In this document: positions 16,738-25,854 of the stretch, piece after piece
Numbering within the stretch: the stretch's first letter is position 1
Layout: each line of letters begins with the position of its first letter
Origin: Anaerobacillus arseniciselenatis
GTDB lineage: Bacteria > Bacillota > Bacilli > Bacillales > Anaerobacillaceae
Direction of reading: 5' to 3'
Assembly: GCF_001865995.1 (NCBI RefSeq)
Contig: NZ_MLQQ01000045.1
Location: forward strand, 1 to 64,000
DNA: 64,000 bases
The notes under the pieces: generated by a model
What the model was told of the DNA's origin: nothing
Database searches by the model: none
What the model saw: the letters and a program-made list of their open reading frames with translations, nothing else
Made by a program: the position numbers and the translations under genes

Positions 16738-17206
16738 TTTCTTTTGCCATTCCTAAAAAGGCAGACACATCTTGTTTAGAATTTTTTATCTCATTTAATA
16801 ACTCTTTTTCTTTTTGTAACTCTGCTTCAGAATAGTTGCTTACCTCTTCAAAATAAATCTCGATTAATTTTTCTTTCGTATTCTTTTTGGCCGTTAATTT
16901 TACTTTTTGAGAAACGAAGTCTTGCAATTCTTTTACTCGCTTAAATGTTTCTTTATCTCTTATTAGTTTTTCTATTTCATTTGAAATTTCTACATTTTCA
17001 TTTGCCGCAGTAATGATGGTTTGTTTTGGAGCAGTCGGTGTTTTTTTATTCTTATTGTCGAGAGCTTGTAATGAGGCTATGATTTCCGTTAAAATGGCAT
17101 GATCCTCACTATTAAGGATTTGTTTGACTTCGGAGAACGCCTTTTGATTGTACTTTTCTTTTAACATGATCAATTCTAATAATAATAGCTTTGATGGTTG
17201 TGTCAT
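16706..17206 (-). CDS. coiled-coil partner of ParA-like ATPase
   Basis: This encodes 166 residues, mostly helical and highly charged. It has an N-terminal LLLLELIMLKEKYNQKAF segment, a Thr/Pro/Ala linker, then long Lys/Glu helices (KETFKRVKELQDFVSQKVKL, EAELQKEKELLNEIKNSK). TAATG overlaps the ParA stop, so the two are coupled. I recognise no ParB domain, but the position is where a ParB-type or adaptor partner would be. The last codons run into the fused NERD remnant, so the true C-terminus may have been altered. Confidence 0.65.
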   Translation of the reverse strand: MTQPSKLLLLELIMLKEKYNQKAFSEVKQILNSEDHAILTEIIASLQALDNKNKKTPTAPKQTIITAANENVEISNEIEKLIRDKETFKRVKELQDFVSQKVKLTAKKNTKEKLIEIYFEEVSNYSEAELQKEKELLNEIKNSKQDVSAFLGMAKEIVKSRKRSDS

Positions 17207-18024
17207 TATAAGCCAATCCTTTGTAAAAATTCATCACCGACTACATAAAACTCTTCCATGACGTGTTCTCTCACTCTTGACGCATGAAACATCGGTTTTC
17301 CTTCTCTTATCGCATTCACATAAGCCTTCGAGGTACGTACTTCGTTTTCAAAGACATACCAATCGTTTTCTTCCGCAATCGCCCTTACTTCTCTTTTCGA
17401 AATTCGACTTTCAGGGGGATCACCCATTTCCACATTGTTAAAAATGATGCCAGCTACATTAATTTCAAACTCACCTCTATAGTCATTATTAAATTCTGCA
17501 ATGCTGCTTTCTAGAAGAGGCAAACCGATAATCGCTAGCTTTTCAGGTTTGACGGGAATGATTAATGAGTCGCTTGATAAATAACTGGCGACTGAAAGAA
17601 TTGAATCAGTTGGTGGACAATCGATTAAAACTAAATCATAGTTTTCTTTGACGGTGTTAACAAACTTGCGCAATTTATGTTCTTTCATCGTCGGATTTTT
17701 CAACGTCCTTGAAAGTTCAATTTTAGAAGGGACAATATGTATTAAACTCCCATCTGTCCATTCTTCGACGATATGAATGATTTCATCGTTAAACTCTCCT
17801 CTACTTATTTCAAAAACATCAATGACAGACTCATCATTATTTTCTAAAAATTGCTGATACCCCTCATCGCCCATAAACGATTGTGATAGGTTAGACTGTG
17901 GGTCAAGATCAATGACTAACACTTTATGATGCTTATTGTGCGCAGCATACCAAGCCAAATTATAAGTAAGCGTCGTCTTCCCTACCCCACCTTTCATGTT
18001 CAAAAATGAAACAACCTTTGCCAT
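17206..18024 (-). CDS. ParA-family ATPase
   Basis: This encodes 272 residues. The deviant Walker A is FLNMKGGVGKTTLTYNLAWY (both lysines present), motif A' is VLVIDLDPQSNLS, and Walker B is LVLIDCPPT. The C-terminal region SRISKREVRAIAEE is usual for soluble ParA/Soj proteins. AGAGGGATG sits upstream of the ATG. ParA proteins form ATP-dependent dimers on DNA and position cargo. Here the cargo is unknown, because the next gene is a coiled-coil protein rather than a clear ParB. A chromosomal island location suggests a plasmid or integrative-element origin, or a role in a defence module. Confidence 0.88.
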   Translation of the reverse strand: MAKVVSFLNMKGGVGKTTLTYNLAWYAAHNKHHKVLVIDLDPQSNLSQSFMGDEGYQQFLENNDESVIDVFEISRGEFNDEIIHIVEEWTDGSLIHIVPSKIELSRTLKNPTMKEHKLRKFVNTVKENYDLVLIDCPPTDSILSVASYLSSDSLIIPVKPEKLAIIGLPLLESSIAEFNNDYRGEFEINVAGIIFNNVEMGDPPESRISKREVRAIAEENDWYVFENEVRTSKAYVNAIREGKPMFHASRVREHVMEEFYVVGDEFLQRIGL

Positions 18025-18354
18025 TACACATCCCTCTTTTCGTTAATCTAAGCTGTCAGTAAAAGCACTTCAATTAGATATATGAAAGGAAATGTAAGGA
18101 TATTTCTGAGGACAAGATGTTTTAAAATTGATTTAATTAGTGAAAGATGACTGATCTACTGCGTAGTGGGGCATTTGTGTGGAAAAAAATTTTTTGAGGA
18201 TTGCCTGAGATTAACTTAATTACATTGACTAAAATGTATTATAAATACTATGTTTTCGGAATTAAATTAAGCACAAAAAGAAACGCTAGTAAACTTACCA
18301 GCATTTCTTTATGAACTATGTAATAAACTTACTACAATTTTTCACGCATTCGAA
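18025..18354. other. intergenic region between ParA operon and DUF262 gene
   Basis: This is AT-rich. The only structure I can assign is the hairpin at 18273-18311. ParA promoter elements are expected at its left edge, but I cannot point to a convincing -35/-10 pair. Confidence 0.4.
18273..18311 (-). terminator. terminator of the DUF262 gene
   Basis: Imperfect arms AAAGAAATGCTGGTAAG and TTACTAGCGTTTCTTT are followed on the minus strand by TTTTTGTGC. It lies 45 bp past the stop at 18355. Confidence 0.6.
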
Positions 18355-19956
18355 CTATAATATTAAGCGTCTTTTTAATTCTTCACTAACTTTTTCCGCT
18401 CGTTTTGTAAAAAAAGTGTTATAATCATCTGTCCAAATGCCATATTCATCAATATTATCAATTAGATGAGTTTTCATTGTGTCTTCAAGTTGTGGATTTT
18501 CTTTTCGGAATTGATTCATATAATCAGATGGTGCGGTTGCTGCAATTTTCCGTTTATTTAAATAATCATCGACAATAGTAATATTTAACACATTATTAAT
18601 TCGCACTTCCTCTTCTCCTCTTTTTTTAAGAAAAGCTCTCGGGAAAAAATGATGATAGTTTCTACTATTCGCTTGCTTAAGCCAATTATTATTCATAGAT
18701 ACAATCGAGTTATCCATAAATGATTTCGGTTGTTGAAAAGCGTACAAGCATAGAATTGCTTTAATATAACTACGTCCAACACTGAACCAACCGTTATCAA
18801 TAATCTCTTTAGGATCAATATTTACTCGATAATCATACTTTGGGTACTCCCCATTAAGAATTTGATCAATCCTACGGATATCCTGACTAATTCGTGTTTC
18901 TAATGAACTTGAATACCGTTCGGACAAGGAAGTTCGCCAAAAGAAGTCTTGAAGATAATCAGCTATCTTTCCAGACGGTCGATGTTTATAATAAAAAAAG
19001 AAATACGCAAAAGGTACAATTAAACCATTGTACGGAAGTATTCGAGAAACTGGAATTCGATAAAAATTTCGGAAGTAATCGATGGCTGATTTAATCGCTT
19101 CGATAGCCTCTTTCCAATTACTTATAAAATCTGACTTCGGTATCTTTAGAATGACTGATTTTGTGCATTCTTTTGTTAAAATAACGGCCACAGATTGAAG
19201 AATGGTCGATGCAGAAACTGTATCATACTCTATTTCTTCGAAGATTTCAGTAAGTTGTTTATATTTCTTCTCTAAATCAAAATCTCTACTAGGATCAAAG
19301 GTTTTTGCTACCATAATTTCATAAACGGATAAACTTTTTCCTCCAACATTTAGACGCGTAAACACTTCCGTCGCCACATCAATAGGCACATCCCTTAGTA
19401 AAATGGTCGAAAAACGATATGACTGGAAACGCTCCTTATAATTATCTAATTTCTCATCATATTTTTCATCATAATTTCTATAAATTTTCCTCCCACCAAA
19501 GAGTAAATCCTGGAGTGTAATTAACTCGCTCTCCTCTCTACCCTCTATGTCGATAATGACAAGCGGTTCATCATTTTCTACTTCCGCTTCTAGGTCGATA
19601 TAAATTTTGGAAAAATCCTCTTCCCTATTATTTCTGTTAATTCTTAATCCTTCAAAACAAGCAAAAAGCGTTGTCATACGTTGCTGTCCATCTAATACAT
19701 ACTGAGTTGAATGACCTTCAGGTGTGTAGGGTAAAATGGCTCCACCAAGATTTCGAATAAACCTTAACTGCTCTTTGGTTTCCCAAAGAATAAAGCTCCC
19801 AATAGGATACCCTTTAACGATACTATCTAAGAGTTGTGCAGATTGCTCTAACGACCAAACAAACTCACGTTGGAACTGTGGGATTTTTATTAAACCTTTT
19901 TTAATGTCAGTAAGTAATGTTGAAAAATTGATTGATTGAGGCTCTGGTTGTTGCAT
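18355..19956 (-). CDS. DUF262-HNH nuclease, single-chain GmrSD-like
   Basis: This encodes 533 residues. The N-terminal DUF262 (ParB/GmrS-like NTPase-nuclease) has IPQFQREFVWS and the signature LDGQQRMTTLF near 90. The C-terminal part has NYHHFFPRAFLKK followed by NNVLNITIVDDYLNKRK, a GmrD/DUF1524-type HNH motif with the HH and Asn in place. GmrSD proteins restrict DNA with modified bases in a nucleotide-stimulated way. AAGGAGTTGG precedes the ATG. It stands as a single gene with its own terminator. Cutting of modified phage DNA is inferred from the family. Confidence 0.82.
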   Translation of the reverse strand: MQQPEPQSINFSTLLTDIKKGLIKIPQFQREFVWSLEQSAQLLDSIVKGYPIGSFILWETKEQLRFIRNLGGAILPYTPEGHSTQYVLDGQQRMTTLFACFEGLRINRNNREEDFSKIYIDLEAEVENDEPLVIIDIEGREESELITLQDLLFGGRKIYRNYDEKYDEKLDNYKERFQSYRFSTILLRDVPIDVATEVFTRLNVGGKSLSVYEIMVAKTFDPSRDFDLEKKYKQLTEIFEEIEYDTVSASTILQSVAVILTKECTKSVILKIPKSDFISNWKEAIEAIKSAIDYFRNFYRIPVSRILPYNGLIVPFAYFFFYYKHRPSGKIADYLQDFFWRTSLSERYSSSLETRISQDIRRIDQILNGEYPKYDYRVNIDPKEIIDNGWFSVGRSYIKAILCLYAFQQPKSFMDNSIVSMNNNWLKQANSRNYHHFFPRAFLKKRGEEEVRINNVLNITIVDDYLNKRKIAATAPSDYMNQFRKENPQLEDTMKTHLIDNIDEYGIWTDDYNTFFTKRAEKVSEELKRRLIL

Positions 19957-20128
19957 TTTTCCAACTCCTTAAAAATATAACTTTTAATTATTAATATAAC
20001 TAAAAGAAAAGAATTCATAAGTTAATATTGACATCGAACAATCTACCGAAAAGCTAGAGGAGTACTTTTGCAATAATTTAAGACCCTCCAGCAACAGGTA
20101 TAAACATCCTAAATACTATTAGCGTTAA

Positions 20129-20287
20129 CTAAACCAACAAAGCCAAATTTTCCTCCTTCACCTTCTTAATAAGATCGCATAATTCTATCTCATTAGTGTC
20201 CACCCCTTCCGAATCGTTTTTCCTTAACCAAAAAAATAAGCGAATGTATGTTAAATCATTAAGGAAAAAGACATTAAACGTTAAGGT
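20129..20287 (-). pseudogene. possible coding remnant upstream of DUF262 gene
   Basis: An open frame of about 50 codons (LNDLTYIRLFFWLRKNDSEG..., ...ELCDLIKKVKEENLALLV) has protein-like composition but no start codon with a ribosome binding site. It is unrecognised and is likely the 3' end of a lost gene. Confidence 0.25.
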
Positions 20288-20315
20288 GATGAAATGTTGT
20301 GACTGCTAGAATAAA

Positions 20316-20344
20316 TTGTACAGGTTTTGCTTGATTAATATAAT
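20316..20344 (+). promoter_or_regulatory. plus-strand promoter for a small ORF
   Basis: TTGTAC (20316-20321), a 17-bp spacer and a perfect TATAAT (20339-20344) are followed at once by GAAGGGGGG and an ATG at 20364. It is divergent in direction from every neighbouring gene. Confidence 0.5.
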
Positions 20345-20363
20345 GAAGGGGGGCTAATATTTT

Positions 20364-20483
20364 ATGAAAACACATATTTATTCACTTGGATCTATGGTTT
20401 TATTTTTTGCTATCTTTAAATTCATTTTCAAACTGTTCGTAGGAACCAACCTTTGCAAAATCAATTCTGAACTTATTATCTGA
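20364..20483 (+). CDS. candidate 39-residue hydrophobic peptide antisense to the restriction gene end
   Basis: Promoter, GGGGGG ribosome binding site and ATG are aligned on the plus strand. The peptide has a hydrophobic centre (SMVLFFAIFKFIFKLFVG) and resembles membrane peptides in general, but matches nothing I can name. From 20400 on it is antisense to the 3' end of the restriction endonuclease gene, so the frame could be accidental. It could encode a toxin-like peptide or produce an antisense RNA to the endonuclease mRNA. Confidence 0.35.
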   Translation: MKTHIYSLGSMVLFFAIFKFIFKLFVGTNLCKINSELII

Positions 20484-21560
20484 GAGTTTCGTAAGTTTAA
20501 CCGAATCAATCCCAATACTTTCTAGCATGTCAATTGTAACAAGTTTACCTACTGGGATTTGAAGTACGTGTCTTAACAACCAGTGACCGAGCAACCTGTT
20601 TGGATTTGTCATTAGGGCTTTTCCGTTTTCTTGGCATATTTTAGCAGTGTACTCTATACCATCTGGGAGTTTTAAAGTAAATGGTGTACCTGTTTGTCCG
20701 CTCCCTAATTGATATGGAAAGAAATCTTTAAAATCCCTATGAATCCACACTGGTACAGGGATATATAGTTCATCATGATGTCTCTTCCTCCCCTTAGCAT
20801 TCCACTGATTTAAACCACTACTTATATGAACTTCACCATTATTTGGAGAATATAAAGGAAGATATACATAATCAAAAGTTTCTTCTTTTACCTCTTTTTC
20901 CTTTACAAGATAGAGTGTATCTTCAGGTTTATTTAACAAATGAGTAAATGGATCTTTTAGTATGTCTACATCAAAAGTTTCTATCGCTTTATCTGTTATA
21001 AACCTTTTAAACAAAGTGCTTTTCGGAATATAAAAATTATATTCCGCATGTCTATCCTTAAATGATACGGCATTCTTTGTACGCTTTAACACTTTAAGGC
21101 TAGATAAATCTATATGGTCCATTGGTTCTTCAAAGAGGTGAAACTTCCCCTCTTCCCTTGTCACCATATGGTAAATCATCTCATTTAACCCGTATGCTCT
21201 TTCTGTAAACTGAAGTCGGTCATTTCTCATCTCAGAAATGATCGTGGCAATTTCTTCAGCTTCCTTTCCTTCAAACGTATTCGCATCTTTATTAAATTCT
21301 GCTACTTTTTGCAGAGTCTTTCCATTTCCATGCATAAATGTTTTTAATCCAATACCTATTTTATTTTTCGCTGCATCAGCAGAAACATCACCGCGAGATA
21401 AGTTTTCTGCATTAAAAGCACGGCAAAAGATATTTTCTGCCGCGCGGTAATATAAGTATGGAACCGGATTTTCTGAAAAAAGATTAGAAAGTGAACCTAC
21501 TTCTTTTAACAAATCGATATATTCGCTTTTTCTGTCAGCTGCTTCCCTTATATAAAACAT
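20400..21560 (-). CDS. type II restriction endonuclease, NgoFVII-like C-terminal domain
   Basis: This encodes 386 residues. The N-terminal half has RAAENIFCRAFNAENLSRGD, VSADAAKNKIGIGLKTF and QKVAEFNKD, a probable nuclease core with Asp/Glu/Lys. The C-terminal half has YLPLYSPNNGEVHISSGLNQ..., IPVPVWIHRDFKDFFP, LPDGIEYTAKICQENGKALM and IGIDSVKLTKL, resembling the C-terminal domain of the NgoFVII restriction family. It is downstream of a cytosine methyltransferase on the same strand with a 117-bp gap, the expected partner. GAGGGTGG precedes the ATG. Specificity cannot be read. Confidence 0.68.
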   Translation of the reverse strand: MFYIREAADRKSEYIDLLKEVGSLSNLFSENPVPYLYYRAAENIFCRAFNAENLSRGDVSADAAKNKIGIGLKTFMHGNGKTLQKVAEFNKDANTFEGKEAEEIATIISEMRNDRLQFTERAYGLNEMIYHMVTREEGKFHLFEEPMDHIDLSSLKVLKRTKNAVSFKDRHAEYNFYIPKSTLFKRFITDKAIETFDVDILKDPFTHLLNKPEDTLYLVKEKEVKEETFDYVYLPLYSPNNGEVHISSGLNQWNAKGRKRHHDELYIPVPVWIHRDFKDFFPYQLGSGQTGTPFTLKLPDGIEYTAKICQENGKALMTNPNRLLGHWLLRHVLQIPVGKLVTIDMLESIGIDSVKLTKLSDNKFRIDFAKVGSYEQFENEFKDSKK

Positions 21561-21677
21561 CGCTATCCACCCTCACATCAAATATATGGTAATTATAGCA
21601 AATGTTATTAATGAATGAAAATGGAAGGTTAGTTTACCGAAGTAAATTAACCTTCCACCTATTCGTCATAATTATAC

Positions 21678-22871
21678 TTAATTTGTTACTATAACATCCT
21701 CATAGAAATGTTTTTTTGTAATTGTCACCGCTTTTAGCATTTCTTCAGCGATTAATTGTGCCATATCTACTGAAACAGCATTACCAGCCTGCTTATATAA
21801 CCTTCCATCAGAAAATGGGCGACCTTTATAATCCTTTGGAAGTTCATAACCCTGACCAATAGGAAATCCTTGCAGTTTAAATGTTTCTGCTGGAGTTAAT
21901 TTTCTGACGCCATCTCTTACTTTGATTAATGCAACATTATGACCACCAGTACCCATGTTTGCTGTAAGTGTTGGACATACTCCGTTCATATTTCTCCTAA
22001 CGTACATCCCTCTTCTTACTTGATAAAACTGGTACTCTTCTGTTATTTCTTCGTCGATATTAATTCTATGTTCTTTTCGTTCCGTTTCATCTATATTATT
22101 GTATTCTTCTTCCGTTAAAAAGTATGAAGGGTATTTTTTCTTTGTATAGTAATATTTATCAGCATTTTCCTTTGTTAAATGTAAGTCTAAAACACCGTCA
22201 ATTGCCTCAACTCTTTCTACTTGATTCCGTTCCACTTTAAAATTCTCAAGATTCTCAAACATCGTAAAATTTGTCGCTTCTATCGAATCTCGAAAAGCAA
22301 TGATGTATATTCTTTCTCTGTTTTGAGGCAATCTAGTAAACTCTTTCGTATTCAACACTGCTTCTTTTACATAATAACCTTCTTCTTCAAGCTTTTCTTT
22401 AATAACTTTGTATGTTCTTCCTTTATCATGAGACTTCAAATTTTTCACATTTTCTAAAAACAACATTTTTGGCTTCTCATGCTTTTCTCCTAATTGTTGA
22501 ATCAGGTCGATGATACTTAGGAACAGGTTTCCGCGTTCGTCATCAAACCCTTTCCTGTACCCAGCAATACTAAACGCCTGACAAGGAAAACCAGCTGTAA
22601 GCACATCGATTTGATGTTGTAAGATTTGTTCACGCTTTTTGTAATAATCCGATCGTAACTCCTCATTCTCTTCCCGTTCTGGTTGCAATATTTTTTCAAT
22701 ATCTCCATCAATCATAGGATGGTTGAAATTCTTCTTATATGTTTCTACAGCATACTCATCAATTTCATTTGCCCATACCATTTTATAAGAGCCGTCTGCA
22801 TGGGTTGCATTTTTAAACCCTAAACATATGCCCCCAATACCGGCAAATAAACTACCAACTTTATATTCCAT
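21678..22871 (-). CDS. DNA (cytosine-5)-methyltransferase of a type II system
   Basis: This encodes about 397 residues. Motif I is GSLFAGIGGICLGF, motif IV FPCQAFSIAG (catalytic Cys about 95), motif VI ENVKNL, motif VIII QNRERIYIIAF, motif IX CPTLTANMGTGGHN with RKLTPAETFKLQGFP, and motif X QAGNAVSVDMAQLIAEEM. The target-recognition region lies between VIII and IX. It should protect the host against the adjacent endonuclease. The start is ATG, with an adjacent TTG also possible; GAGGAG is upstream. It is preceded by a small DNA-binding gene. Confidence 0.93.
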   Translation of the reverse strand: MEYKVGSLFAGIGGICLGFKNATHADGSYKMVWANEIDEYAVETYKKNFNHPMIDGDIEKILQPEREENEELRSDYYKKREQILQHQIDVLTAGFPCQAFSIAGYRKGFDDERGNLFLSIIDLIQQLGEKHEKPKMLFLENVKNLKSHDKGRTYKVIKEKLEEEGYYVKEAVLNTKEFTRLPQNRERIYIIAFRDSIEATNFTMFENLENFKVERNQVERVEAIDGVLDLHLTKENADKYYYTKKKYPSYFLTEEEYNNIDETERKEHRINIDEEITEEYQFYQVRRGMYVRRNMNGVCPTLTANMGTGGHNVALIKVRDGVRKLTPAETFKLQGFPIGQGYELPKDYKGRPFSDGRLYKQAGNAVSVDMAQLIAEEMLKAVTITKKHFYEDVIVTN

Positions 22872-22908
22872 CAAGCTGATCTCCTCTACTATATTTTATT
22901 TCATTCTA

Positions 22909-23130
22909 TCATTCTAAATTTGATTTTTCAATTTGTTTTTTCAAGATTTTATATTCATCGACCAGCTCTCTGAGCGATTCGCTTCTATTTTTACCTTCAA
23001 ATGATTCTATAAAAGTAATTTCGTCGTATGTTAGTTGAAATGTATATCCTTTTTTCTTATCTTTTTCAGGAAGTTTCTTTCTTCCAGAACCTTCCCTTAC
23101 ACCGCCCCAACTATTATCCAACCTATTCAC
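22909..23130 (-). CDS. small ribbon-helix-helix-like DNA-binding protein
   Basis: This encodes about 73 residues. The N-terminal GGVREGSGRKKLPEKDKKKG is an AT-hook-like basic arm common in small restriction-system and phage proteins. A short strand (YTFQLTYDEI) and two helices (NRSESLRELVDEYKILKKQI) fit an Arc/MetJ fold. It is the first gene before the methyltransferase, 37 bp away, and may act as a controller. The start is GTG at 23130, or TTG nine bases later. Confidence 0.6.
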   Translation of the reverse strand: MNRLDNSWGGVREGSGRKKLPEKDKKKGYTFQLTYDEITFIESFEGKNRSESLRELVDEYKILKKQIEKSNLE

Positions 23131-23403
23131 CCTTTAAAAAATGATATGTTTTTCAGAGAATTACTCTTCTTTTTATTATATTATAATATCTTACTATACG
23201 GCTTATAAAAAGGAAAGCTTGAGAGAAACACTTCATAAATATTAACCTGAGACATTTAGTTAACTATTTTTAGGCTTATTATAATCAAGACTATTATGAA
23301 GTTAAAATAGAGGTTAATGATATAAGTAATTTTACTTAATAAAATTTAATGATGAAAAATAATTTAATTATTCTATTTAAGATAACGTACAAAATACTGA
23401 TAA

Positions 23404-23434
23404 TAAAAACACGCCCAACAAATATTGAGCGTGT
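23404..23434 (-). terminator. terminator of the HIT-MazG-helicase operon
   Basis: On the minus strand ACACGCTCAAT and TGTTGGGCGTGT arms are followed by TTTTTATTATC. It is nine bases past the helicase stop. The rest of 23131-23442 is AT-rich and holds no gene. Confidence 0.8.
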
Positions 23435-23442
23435 CTAACATT

Positions 23443-25854
23443 TTAAAACTTACTTACTCTCTCAAAATGATAATGCAACCTGTACTCGCAAATCTCCCTC
23501 GTCCATTCATAAAGGATCTCTTCATCCTCTACGACAACATCAAAGTTTAACGCAAACTGGTTATCTTCAAACGTCACTAATCCTTTTGAACTCCCACTCC
23601 AAAATGTGATGGGATTTTCAACTATTAATTTACTTACTTCTTTTTCATTATATTCCCAGAGGCGTTTTGTTCCCTTGTCAGAGAAATCCCTTTTTTTTCG
23701 ATACTCTTTTTCAGTTAAGTATTGATGAAAAAAAGGTGCGATTTCTTTTGCCGTGATAGGTTTATACCAGTCACTAAAGCCTCTATTTAACATCGCTAAT
23801 AATACGACCATTTTATAGCTTTTGCTCATCTTAGTTTTTTCAACTTCAACAAGCCACGGTTCATAACGTTTAAACACCTCTTTTTCACGTTTACTTAGTT
23901 CATCAGCCCAATACAAAAAGCCGAAAAGAGATCCAAATTCTTTATAATCTTTTACTTCTGACTGTCCTTTTAAGTGTAACTCCAAGTACGTCGGTCTTCT
24001 GCCCAGATCTTGTTTTAATGTGAAGTAATCATCTTTTAACTTTTCTTTTCGTGGTTGGCGTTTTCTGGCCATTTCGGTTAATAGGTCGATGACTTGTGTG
24101 TCGAGCTCAAAAACGCAGCCCGCAGGAACTGCTGGTTGTATTTGTTTGGTCTTTTTTGCTTCTCTAGCCGTATCAAGAACGCTTAGTTTCACATCAGCAT
24201 TTCGGTAGTTTCCGATCAAGTCGATGACGACACAATAATCTTTATCCTCGTGTAGTCGTAATCCACGACCGATTTGTTGGGTGAAAACGGTTAGTGATTC
24301 GGTTGGGCGCACAAATAGAAGTGTATCAACGGCTGGAATGTCGACTCCTTCGTTGAACAAATCGACGGTAAATATCGCATCAAGTTTCCCTGTTTCAAGT
24401 AATTGAATCGCTTTTTTACGCCCGACTTCCACTTGCTTTGAATGAAGGGCAATGGTTTTATAGCTATTTTCATTGAAATAATTCGCTAAAAAGTCGGCTT
24501 GTTTGATCGATGAACAAAATACGAGTGTTCGCGTTTGCTTATGTTTTTCCCACGCTTTTAAAATTCTTTCAGCCATATCTTCTCGTAGTTGTACTTGCAA
24601 CAGTTCTTCTTCCGCGTAGCGGTTACCAAGCCAAGTAATTTGGCGGTAGTCTGTATCATCGTAAACGCCATGATAATGGAACGGCGCTAACCATTGTCGT
24701 TGGATTGCTTCGAGAAAGTCGATCCGAAACGCGACGTTGCCATCACAAATCGCATAAACATCTTTATTGTCATTTCGGTCAGGCGTTGCTGTGATGCCTA
24801 GTAAAAACTTCGGTTGGAAATAGTCTAACACTCGTTGGTACGAACTCGCTGCCGCGTGATGGAACTCATCAACGACGATGAGATCAAATTCATCCGCTGA
24901 AAAAGCTTCGATGTGCTGCTTCATACTTAATGTGAAAATCGAGGCAAACACATAGTCAGCATGTCCTTCTTTTTGCTTTCCGTTGTAGATCCCGTACGTT
25001 TTTCCAGGGTTGACGTGTTCAAATGAGTTTTTTGCTTGATGTAAAATCTCTTCACGATGTGCGATAAAAAGAACACGTTGAAAGTGTTGAGCAAAAAATG
25101 CTGCTAAATACGTCTTCCCTAATCCAGTGGCCATGACAACGAGTGCACTTTTATAGTCTTCTTGTAACGTCGTTTCTAGTTCATCAAGGGCATCAATTTG
25201 GGCAAAACGTGGAGTGATTTCTTCCCCGTATGGTGCTTGTTGTTCTTGGATGATTTCAGGTTCTTCATTCTTTGGTGTCGGTAACATTAATTCGATTTCT
25301 TCTCGTTTCGTCCACGTACGAACGAGGTTCGGGTGACTTTGATGAAATTTTTCATACGTCTCTTCATACGTTTTCAGCGTTTCTTCATTCACTTCGATCG
25401 TTCGCTCGTGATACATCAGTTTTGTAAATTGATCAAGCGCTTCAGCGTATACGTCAGGACTTTCCGATAACGAAAGGTTCCATTCTACCCCTGTCGTTAG
25501 GGCCGATCTTGATAAATTGGACGAACCGACGATGAGATGTCCTTCGTCATTAAATTGAAAAAGGTAAGCCTTCGGGTGAAATGACGTCCCATTGCTTTGC
25601 CATAAACGCACTTCAATTTTTTCATGAATATTCATTAATGTTTTTAACGCTTCCGGCTGGGTGATAAATAAGTAATCCCCTGTACAAATTTTAATATCCG
25701 CTCCACGCTCTGCGGCTTTTCTTAACGGCTCACGAAGGATGTCACTGCCCGACTTCATCACAAAGGATGTTAATATACAAATACTTGAGGCCTGTTCGAT
25801 ACCTTGGACGAGATGTTCGACTAACTGTTCCGTAATTAATTGCGCCTTAGTCAT
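23443..25854 (-). CDS. PLD-nuclease / SF2 helicase fusion protein
   Basis: This encodes 803 residues from the ATG that overlaps the upstream stop (GATGACTAA). The N-terminus has a phospholipase D-like domain with SFHPKAYLF and GSSNLSRSAL (one HKD motif, about 95-130). The SF2 helicase core follows: VMATGLGKTY (Walker A, about 250), VVDEFHHA, GITATPDR, LVFCSSIKQA and QQIGRGLRLH (motif VI). The C-terminal 250 residues are helical with FGSLFGFLYWADEL and are otherwise unknown. It is third in an operon with HIT and MazG-like genes. The domain mix suggests ATP-driven nucleic-acid degradation in defence. Confidence 0.82.
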   Translation of the reverse strand: MTKAQLITEQLVEHLVQGIEQASSICILTSFVMKSGSDILREPLRKAAERGADIKICTGDYLFITQPEALKTLMNIHEKIEVRLWQSNGTSFHPKAYLFQFNDEGHLIVGSSNLSRSALTTGVEWNLSLSESPDVYAEALDQFTKLMYHERTIEVNEETLKTYEETYEKFHQSHPNLVRTWTKREEIELMLPTPKNEEPEIIQEQQAPYGEEITPRFAQIDALDELETTLQEDYKSALVVMATGLGKTYLAAFFAQHFQRVLFIAHREEILHQAKNSFEHVNPGKTYGIYNGKQKEGHADYVFASIFTLSMKQHIEAFSADEFDLIVVDEFHHAAASSYQRVLDYFQPKFLLGITATPDRNDNKDVYAICDGNVAFRIDFLEAIQRQWLAPFHYHGVYDDTDYRQITWLGNRYAEEELLQVQLREDMAERILKAWEKHKQTRTLVFCSSIKQADFLANYFNENSYKTIALHSKQVEVGRKKAIQLLETGKLDAIFTVDLFNEGVDIPAVDTLLFVRPTESLTVFTQQIGRGLRLHEDKDYCVVIDLIGNYRNADVKLSVLDTAREAKKTKQIQPAVPAGCVFELDTQVIDLLTEMARKRQPRKEKLKDDYFTLKQDLGRRPTYLELHLKGQSEVKDYKEFGSLFGFLYWADELSKREKEVFKRYEPWLVEVEKTKMSKSYKMVVLLAMLNRGFSDWYKPITAKEIAPFFHQYLTEKEYRKKRDFSDKGTKRLWEYNEKEVSKLIVENPITFWSGSSKGLVTFEDNQFALNFDVVVEDEEILYEWTREICEYRLHYHFERVSKF

